Below the pieces are notes generated by a model. It had not been told where the DNA came from, searched no databases, and worked only from the letters and a program-made list of their open reading frames with translations. DNA of 19,599 bases, taken from positions 1-19,599 of the forward strand of contig DFYJ01000063.1 in assembly GCA_002383325.1 (NCBI GenBank). The letters run 5' to 3'. Below are positions 14,203 through 19,599 of this stretch, piece by piece. Position 1 is the first letter of the stretch; the number at the start of each line of letters is the position of its first letter. A program made the position numbers and the translations under genes. Origin of the DNA: Candidatus Aminicenantes bacterium UBA4085 (lineage in GTDB: Bacteria; Acidobacteriota; Aminicenantia; Aminicenantales; UBA4085).

Positions 14203-16776
14203 TCAGCGCCCGGCCCAGTCGATCAGGGCATTCAACCAGTCGGGCTCGGCTTGGCCGAGGAAGCTCCAGATCGAGCGGGCTTGCAGCGACGCCCGCAGCG
14301 ACTTGAGCGGGGGAAGGTTGTTGGCCCGCGGCTGGACGGCCAGCAGAGACACGTCGTCGCGGAAGGCGTCGGCGTAGGCCTCCAGCGTCCAGAGCCCGGC
14401 GACAAACTCGATCCTCGGCTCGATCAGAGCCGCCGCCAGGGCCGCCTGACCTGCTGCCGGGCCGCGCCCGACCACGGCCACCGGAAGGCCGGCCGGGGCG
14501 AAAGCGGCGATGGCCCGGGCGATGTCCCAGCCCATGCCGAAGGCCGGCGCCTGACCCAGGTAGGTCGTGTAGCGAAGCTCGATCGTCCGGGCCTCGCCGA
14601 TGCCGCGGGGATCGATGGCCAGACAGGAGACGCCGGCCTTGAGCAGAGGGCCGACCCGCATCTCGTCGATCGCGGCCGATTTGCCCTTCTCCCCGACCAG
14701 GACGGCCACGGCCTTGGCCTTGCCTTCGGCGGGCCAGTAGAGGACGGGGATCGTCAGCCCCGGCTCCGGGGTGAAGAGGGCTCGGGTCTGGCCGCCGCTC
14801 TGGTCCAGGACCTTGACCTCCGGCGGGACCGCGGCCGGCACCCCGCCGTTCCAGCGGATGTAGGCGGCGGCGGACTTGTCCGAGGGCTTGCGTTTGAACA
14901 TGCCCCGGGCGATATCGCGCATTGTCACAGCCCCGGCCGGCGTCTCGGCCAGGACGAACATCTCCGGCGAATCCGGCGGCTCGGTGGCGATCTCCGGCTC
15001 GGGCACCGGCGATCCGTCTCCCACCCCGCGCAGGTACTTGTCGAAGAAGCCCAGCGCAGTCTCCCGCATCGGCCGGCTGTAGTCGTGGCCGCCGGGGAAC
15101 ATCCGCAGCCAGGCATCCTCCGAGCGTCCGAACAGGCCCCAGAGCGTTTTCATCTTCTCGCCCGACAGGCGCATGCCCTTGGCCGGGAACTCGACGTCCT
15201 CCTCGGCCCCGATGATCAGGACGGGAGCCGGAACCCGCATGGCCAGCACGTCGGCCCGATCGCCCAGGTCCAGCGCTCCCGGCACGTGGTTGCAGAGACA
15301 GCCATTGTTGGGATTGATCTCCATACTGCTGGAGTAGACGACGCTGGCGGCGCAGGTGAAGCGCGGCTCCGCGGCGAAAGCCCACAGGGTGGCCAGGCCT
15401 CCGCCCGAGCAACCGGTCAAGCCGACCCGGGACATGTCCGCCTCGGGCCGGGTGGACAGATAATCCAGGGTCCGCATCAAGTCCCAAACATAGATGCTGG
15501 TTGCGTTCTGGGAGCCGAGGATGAGCCGGAGATCGTCATGCGTCCCGGCCCAGCGTCGTTCGATGCGCAGGTCGCCTTCGAAGCTGAAGCCGGGCGAGTC
15601 GACGACGACGGCCAGGTAGCCGCGCAGGACCTGGCCGATGAGGCGCGCCTGCACCGTGGGCTCGCTCTTCTTATAGCCCCAATGGCCGTGCGGATTGACG
15701 ATGACCGGAAGCCGCCGGCCGGCGGCCCCGTCCGGGAGGTAGATGTGGGCGGTGACAAAGAAGCCCGGCCGGCTCTCGAAGACGAGCTTCTCGATCCGGT
15801 AGCCTTTGCGCCGCAGGATCCCTGTCACCCGGGCCTTGAGAGACGTGCGCTTGGGCAGAGGATCCAATCCCAGGCTCTTTAAAAGCAGAGGCCGGACCGC
15901 CGCCCGCCGGGCTTCGAAGGCCTCGCGATTCGGGGGGGCCGGCAGGGCCGCGGCTGTCTTGACCTTCTTTTCCAGGAAGGCGTTGACCATGGCCTCGGCC
16001 CGGATCCCCGCGGCGCTCAGCAGGGCGTCGTCGTCAAGCTTGGCGGGGAAGGGCTTGTCGGCGCCCAGGCCCTGTCTGGATGCTATGACCTCGCCCAGGG
16101 TCAGGAAGGGGATGCCGCGGGCATTCATGAAATCGGCCGCCTCCGAAGAGACGCCAGCCCCGCCCTCGGTTCCGGCGTCGACGATGATCACGGGCTTATC
16201 CCTCCCTCCGCAGCCGAAGAGGCATTCCAAAGCCGCGGTCGCGGCCGGAATGTGGAGATTCTCGATCAGCCGGGCTTGGACCAGGATGATCTGGCCGCGG
16301 CCCAGATTGATCTGGGCCAATCCGCCGTTGCCCCTGATGTCCCAGCCTGGGCTGGGCAGGAAGCGCTGGCGCAGGATGTCCGGGGCTTCGACCTTCTTGA
16401 GGCAAAGGAACCCGGCCGGCTCGAAGACGGACTGGCGGCGGTTCTCGATCCGAAGCGGAACCGGCAGCCAATCCAGGGAGTAGCGGCCGCCGACGGCATA
16501 GTCCTGGGCCAGGACGACCAGGGTCAGGCCGCGGCGCACTCCGGCCAGCAGCTTGCGCCGGGTGGGGATGTCGTAATGATCGTGGAAGTCCATGGCCTGC
16601 GACGAGATCAGAAGCAGGGCATGGTCGTCGGGCGTCAGCACGGACGGATCCAGGAACGTCAGGGTTTGCCCGCTGGGTAGAGAGTCGGCGCGAGCCGGCC
16701 CGGCCAAGACTGCCGCCAGCGCGGGGAGGAGGATGAGAAGCAAGAGCTGGCGGAGGCGTCTTGGGGCATTGATCAT
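14203..16776 (-). CDS. Exported two-domain alpha/beta hydrolase (acetyl xylan esterase-like)
   Basis: An 857-residue exported protein, probably a carbohydrate esterase. An N-terminal signal peptide is visible (LLLLILLPALAAVLAGPARA). The first part (about 40-290) is a Rossmann-like domain without a motif I can name. The catalytic alpha/beta hydrolase domain follows, with LPVIVNPHGHWG, nucleophile Ser457 in GLTGCSGGG, Asp527 in IIGAEEDVEF and His564 in PGGHDYS, a complete triad. A third region (about 650-857) looks like a second alpha/beta hydrolase domain, but its elbow reads VVGRGPAAG with no serine, so it is probably inactive. The ATG follows AGGAGG by eight bases. It starts 22 bases after the thioesterase stop. 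Peptidase-like activity is an alternative. Confidence 0.85.
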   Translation of the reverse strand: MINAPRRLRQLLLLILLPALAAVLAGPARADSLPSGQTLTFLDPSVLTPDDHALLLISSQAMDFHDHYDIPTRRKLLAGVRRGLTLVVLAQDYAVGGRYSLDWLPVPLRIENRRQSVFEPAGFLCLKKVEAPDILRQRFLPSPGWDIRGNGGLAQINLGRGQIILVQARLIENLHIPAATAALECLFGCGGRDKPVIIVDAGTEGGAGVSSEAADFMNARGIPFLTLGEVIASRQGLGADKPFPAKLDDDALLSAAGIRAEAMVNAFLEKKVKTAAALPAPPNREAFEARRAAVRPLLLKSLGLDPLPKRTSLKARVTGILRRKGYRIEKLVFESRPGFFVTAHIYLPDGAAGRRLPVIVNPHGHWGYKKSEPTVQARLIGQVLRGYLAVVVDSPGFSFEGDLRIERRWAGTHDDLRLILGSQNATSIYVWDLMRTLDYLSTRPEADMSRVGLTGCSGGGLATLWAFAAEPRFTCAASVVYSSSMEINPNNGCLCNHVPGALDLGDRADVLAMRVPAPVLIIGAEEDVEFPAKGMRLSGEKMKTLWGLFGRSEDAWLRMFPGGHDYSRPMRETALGFFDKYLRGVGDGSPVPEPEIATEPPDSPEMFVLAETPAGAVTMRDIARGMFKRKPSDKSAAAYIRWNGGVPAAVPPEVKVLDQSGGQTRALFTPEPGLTIPVLYWPAEGKAKAVAVLVGEKGKSAAIDEMRVGPLLKAGVSCLAIDPRGIGEARTIELRYTTYLGQAPAFGMGWDIARAIAAFAPAGLPVAVVGRGPAAGQAALAAALIEPRIEFVAGLWTLEAYADAFRDDVSLLAVQPRANNLPPLKSLRASLQARSIWSFLGQAEPDWLNALIDWAGR

Positions 16777-16798
16777 GGATGGGTCCTCCTGGCAGGGA

Positions 16799-17545
16799 TT
16801 ACAGCTTGGCCCAGGACGTCCGCAGGAGCGTCAGCTCCTTGTCGTCCGCGGCCCGGGAGAGCCGGTGTAGGAAGCGGGCCGGCTCGCCGCCATCGAGACG
16901 CTCGATCCGGCTCGCGATCCGGTCGCCGTAGAAGGCCTCGCCGCGGAAGTTGACCTCGATCGAGGCCGGCCGGCTGTGAAAAAGAATGTCCTTGGGAACG
17001 CTCTCCAGGGCACGGTGGATATAGACGGAAGCCGTGACGTGGCGGTTGATGTCGATGTCGGAGAAGAAGACCGGAAATTCCAGGCGGACGTCCTCGCGGC
17101 CGAGGGCGGGGAGCGAGGCGAAGTCGTCGGGCAGGGAGCGCTTCTCGAGCAGGGGGAAGCTTTCCAGGTATTCGTCGATGCGGGCCGGACGCCGCGTCTT
17201 GAGATCGACGATGAGCCAGGAGGAGGTGGCGACGGCCAGGACTCCCGCCTCGTCGGCGACGATAAAGTCGCGGACGGCGAAGAGCGGCTGGCGGCCGGAA
17301 GGCCAGGTCTCGATGGTCACGCTCTGGCCCCACTTCGGCCAGCGCTCGAAGCGGACGTGGAACCGCGACAGCACGCAGGTCACGCCCCGTTGGAAGAGAT
17401 CGGTGACAGCCAGCCCCCTCAGCCCGGCGTGCTCGCCGGCCGCCTCCAAAATGTGCTCGACGAAAGTCACGGGGTGGATGAGCCCGCGGCTGTCGATGTC
17501 GACGTTGCGGACGATGAACGGCTTCTTGTAGATGGCGTCGATCAT
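16799..17545 (-). CDS. Acyl-ACP thioesterase (FatA-like, hotdog fold)
   Basis: A 248-residue acyl-acyl carrier protein thioesterase, which releases free fatty acids from acyl-ACP in the cytoplasm. It has two hotdog domains: the first with VLSRFHVRFERWPKWGQSV and VTIETWPSG, the second with FFSDIDINRHVTASVYI. In the latter, N and H of the D-x-N-x-H motif are the expected catalytic residues. The start at 17543-17545 has GGGAGG a few bases upstream; a longer open frame to 17596 lacks such a site and is less likely. It is the first gene of the minus-strand operon with the hydrolase and URO-D-like genes, and divergent to the asparaginase gene (114 bases between starts). In bacteria such enzymes support lipid or lipoprotein turnover or fatty acid release; no more specific role is visible. 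Confidence 0.88.
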   Translation of the reverse strand: MIDAIYKKPFIVRNVDIDSRGLIHPVTFVEHILEAAGEHAGLRGLAVTDLFQRGVTCVLSRFHVRFERWPKWGQSVTIETWPSGRQPLFAVRDFIVADEAGVLAVATSSWLIVDLKTRRPARIDEYLESFPLLEKRSLPDDFASLPALGREDVRLEFPVFFSDIDINRHVTASVYIHRALESVPKDILFHSRPASIEVNFRGEAFYGDRIASRIERLDGGEPARFLHRLSRAADDKELTLLRTSWAKL

Positions 17546-17627
17546 GGGGCCTCCCGATCTGCACCCCAGTATACGGAAACCCGCCGGGCCGGGCAAACGT
17601 GCCGCGGATAGGAACGGAGGGCCGGAC

Positions 17628-17633
17628 TATGAT
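17628..17633 (+). promoter_or_regulatory. Candidate -10 element (TATGAT) of the asparaginase gene
   Basis: GGACTATGATAG lies 26 bases before the ATG at 17660, in the divergent spacer. No -35 is obvious. Confidence 0.35.
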
Positions 17634-17659
17634 AGAAAAGAAAGACAGTGGGAGCGACC

Positions 17660-18670
17660 ATGAAGCCGAAAAAGATTTTGATCTTGTTCTGCGGCGGCAC
17701 GATCGTCATGAAAAGGGGGGCGGACGGCTCGCTCCGGGCCCCCCGGCCGCGGGAGGCCATGTCCCTGCTGAGGACGATCGAGCCGCGACTGGACACCGTG
17801 GCCCCCTTCGACATCGAGTATATCGAGAGCATCGACAGCACCAACATGATGCCGGACCAGTGGGATCGCATCCTGCGGGCCCTCCAGGCCCACTATCGGG
17901 CCTACGATGGGTTCGTCCTGACTCACGGCACCGACACGCTGGCCTACACGGCGGCGGCCCTCAGCGTCGCCATCCGGCGGCTCGGCAAGCCCGTCGTCCT
18001 GACCGGCAGCCAGATCCCCGGAGCCGAGGTCCATACCGATGCGCGGCGAAATCTGGTCAACGCCTTCAAGCTGGCCTGCGCCAACGTCAGCGGCGTGTTC
18101 ATCGTCTTCGACGAGAGAATCCTCCTGGGCCCCCGGGCGACCAAGGCCTCGGAGTCGAGGATGGACGCCTTTGCCACCGTCAACCAAGCGGATGCCGGGG
18201 AGATCCGCCTGGACATCGGATTACGGCCCGGGCTGCCGCGCCGCGCGCCGGGTCCGCTGCAAATTGAGCCCGGCTTCGAGCCGGACGTTTTCGTCCACAC
18301 CCTGACGCCCGGCTGCGACCCCGGCGACTTGGCCTTCCTCCTCCGTAACGAGAAGATCAAGGGCATCGTCATTCGGGCCTTCGGCACGGGCAACTTTCCG
18401 GACCGCTTTCGGGAGTTCTTCCGCCTGGCCCGGGAAAAGCGGGTGCCCGTTGTGGTCAGCTCCCAGCGCTTGCACGGCCGGACCCTGATGGGCTGCTACG
18501 AGGTTGGCTTGGCGGCCAAGCGGATGGGATCTATCGAGGGCTACGACCAGAGCCTGGAGTCCATCGTCGTCAAGCTGATGTGGGCTCTGCGACGCTTCCC
18601 GTACGAAAAGATCGCCGCGGTCATGGAGACGCCGCTCGGCCAGGAGCTCGACAAGTCCTACGCCGTTTGA
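17660..18670 (+). CDS. Type I L-asparaginase
   Basis: A 336-residue amidohydrolase that converts L-asparagine to aspartate and ammonia. The first catalytic threonine is T14 in CGGTIV; the second group is T91-D92 in [28 protein letters not shown] and the segment [15 protein letters not shown] complete the family pattern. The second domain is present ([26 protein letters not shown]), so the protein is full length. No signal peptide is seen, in line with the cytoplasmic type I enzyme. The ATG at 17660 follows GGGAG by five bases; an in-frame GTG at 17648 is an alternative. It is divergent from the thioesterase operon and followed after 74 bases by the DUF1846 gene on the same strand, which has its own promoter-like motif. 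Confidence 0.94.
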   Translation: MKPKKILILFCGGTIVMKRGADGSLRAPRPREAMSLLRTIEPRLDTVAPFDIEYIESIDSTNMMPDQWDRILRALQAHYRAYDGFVLTHGTDTLAYTAAALSVAIRRLGKPVVLTGSQIPGAEVHTDARRNLVNAFKLACANVSGVFIVFDERILLGPRATKASESRMDAFATVNQADAGEIRLDIGLRPGLPRRAPGPLQIEPGFEPDVFVHTLTPGCDPGDLAFLLRNEKIKGIVIRAFGTGNFPDRFREFFRLAREKRVPVVVSSQRLHGRTLMGCYEVGLAAKRMGSIEGYDQSLESIVVKLMWALRRFPYEKIAAVMETPLGQELDKSYAV

Positions 18671-18689
18671 CCCCTCCCGGCGGCTCGGC

Positions 18690-18695
18690 TAGAAT
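18690..18695 (+). promoter_or_regulatory. Candidate -10 element (TAGAAT) of the DUF1846 gene
   Basis: GGCTAGAATG lies 49 bases before the TTG start at 18745. This is the third TAGAAT found at a gene start in the host part of the window. Confidence 0.4.
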
Positions 18696-18744
18696 GAGTC
18701 CCGCTTCGCGGCCGGGCCCTTGCGGCCGGAACAGGAGGAACTCC

Positions 18745-19599
18745 TTGACGGCTCGCATCGGCTTCGACAACGAAAAGTACCTGCGCGAACAGACGGCCGC
18801 CATCCTGGACCGCGTGGCCCAGCACCAGAACAAGCTCTACCTCGAGTTCGGCGGCAAGATCCTCTACGACATGCACGCTTCCCGGGTCCTGCCGGGCTTC
18901 GATCCCAACGTCAAGATGCGGCTGCTGCAGATGCTCAAGGACCAGGCCGACATCCTGCTCTGCATCTACGCCGGCGACATCGAGCGCCGCAAGGTGCGGG
19001 CCGACTTCGGCATCACGTACGACTCCGACGCGCTGAAGCTCATCGACGACCTGCGGCGCTGGGGCATCGAGGTCTCCGCCGTCGTCATCACGCGGTACGA
19101 CGAGCAGCCGGCCGCACGGGTCTTCAAGAACACGCTGGAGCGCCAGGGGATCCCTGTGTTCACGCACGGGTTCACGAAGGGCTACCCGACCGACGTCGAC
19201 ACCATCGTGAGCGAGCGCGGCTACGGGGCCAACGCGTTCGTGCCCACGTCGAAGCGCCTCGTGGTCGTCACCGCCCCCGGCCCGGGCAGCGGCAAGCTCG
19301 CCACCTGCCTCTCGCAGCTCTACCACGAGCACCTGGCCGGCACGACCGTGGGGTACGCGAAGTTCGAGACGTTCCCGATCTGGAACCTGCCGCTGAAGCA
19401 CCCGGTCAACATCGCGTACGAGTCGGCGACGGCCGACCTGCGGGACTTCAACCTCGTCGACCCGTTCCACCTCGAGGCCTACGGCCTGACGGCGGTCAAC
19501 TACAACCGGGACGTCGAGATCTTCCCCGTCCTCCGGCGGATCCTGGAGCGGATCCTCGGCCGCGCGCCGTACAAGTCGCCGACGGACATGGGCGTGAAC
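18745..19599 (+). CDS. DUF1846 family protein, 3' end outside the window
   Basis: The first 285 codons of a conserved protein of unknown function (DUF1846), usually about 500 residues and found mainly in Firmicutes and anaerobes. Strong family matches are IGFDNEKYL at the N-terminus, [74 protein letters not shown] and KSPTDMGVN at the window end. The APGPGSGK segment resembles a phosphate-binding loop, suggesting nucleotide binding. TTG 18745-18747 is taken as start because AGGAGG (18733-18738) lies six bases upstream and family N-termini align there. Codon choice changes near 18980, with more GCG, ACG and TCG codons thereafter. No signal peptide is seen. Confidence 0.9.
   Translation, partial: MTARIGFDNEKYLREQTAAILDRVAQHQNKLYLEFGGKILYDMHASRVLPGFDPNVKMRLLQMLKDQADILLCIYAGDIERRKVRADFGITYDSDALKLIDDLRRWGIEVSAVVITRYDEQPAARVFKNTLERQGIPVFTHGFTKGYPTDVDTIVSERGYGANAFVPTSKRLVVVTAPGPGSGKLATCLSQLYHEHLAGTTVGYAKFETFPIWNLPLKHPVNIAYESATADLRDFNLVDPFHLEAYGLTAVNYNRDVEIFPVLRRILERILGRAPYKSPTDMGVN

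Noticed and set aside
14089..15882. A 597-codon open frame antisense to the esterase and methyltransferase genes
   Set aside because: It crosses two real genes on the other strand and has shadow-type composition.

Overview
The window joins two visibly different kinds of DNA. The flanks (about 1-1860 and 6730-19599) are very GC-rich with dense bacterial genes and strong Shine-Dalgarno sites. The gene set (PerR/peroxiredoxin pair, a secreted glycosidase-like lipoprotein, a FatA-type thioesterase, a uroporphyrinogen-decarboxylase-like methyltransferase, a type I asparaginase and a DUF1846 protein) suggests a heterotrophic, probably anaerobic bacterium of an Acidobacteriota/Aminicenantes-like lineage. 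That placement is an inference from composition and gene style. The middle (about 1866-6726) is mostly AT-rich and resembles DNA of small-genome candidate phyla in codon use and hairpin-rich spacers.

Layout. 1-405: end of an iron-containing alcohol dehydrogenase with an apparent one-base frameshift. 431-1595 (minus): a PerR/Fur-like regulator with a good promoter, followed by a peroxiredoxin; the regulator has an in-frame TGA just before its conserved C-terminal CxxC. 1775-1868: tRNA-Ser(GCT). 1863-6729: a degraded integrative element. It holds the broken C-terminal half of a large serine recombinase, high-GC transposase fragments, an inverted second copy of the recombinase tail, and a minus-strand operon of a TetR regulator, a CrtC/AttH-like lipocalin-fold protein and a patatin-like phospholipase. 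Three junctions can be read as attL (at the tRNA), an uninterrupted attP-like copy (inside) and attR (6727-6729), sharing only CCG. 6938-7639: an unrecognised secreted protein. 7700-9837: a small MORN-like gene split by a complete IS1634-type insertion sequence (7862-9712) with 16-bp perfect terminal inverted repeats and a 5-bp target duplication. 9932-13111: a large glycosidase-like lipoprotein. 13089-17545 (minus): thioesterase, two-domain alpha/beta hydrolase and URO-D-like methyltransferase, probably one operon, converging on and overlapping the glycosidase gene. 17660-18670: L-asparaginase. 18745-19599: DUF1846 protein, cut by the window end.

How the parts work together. PerR and peroxiredoxin form a peroxide-response unit. 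The AT-rich element carries a self-contained lipid-related cargo operon whose TetR gene has an operator overlapping its own promoter. The glycosidase and the convergent esterase/methyltransferase operon may act in breakdown of substituted polysaccharides, which is an inference from neighbourhood only. The most unusual reading is that the attachment site of the central element lies inside the 3' end of its own recombinase gene, so that integration at the tRNA replaces the recombinase C-terminus with antisense tRNA sequence.
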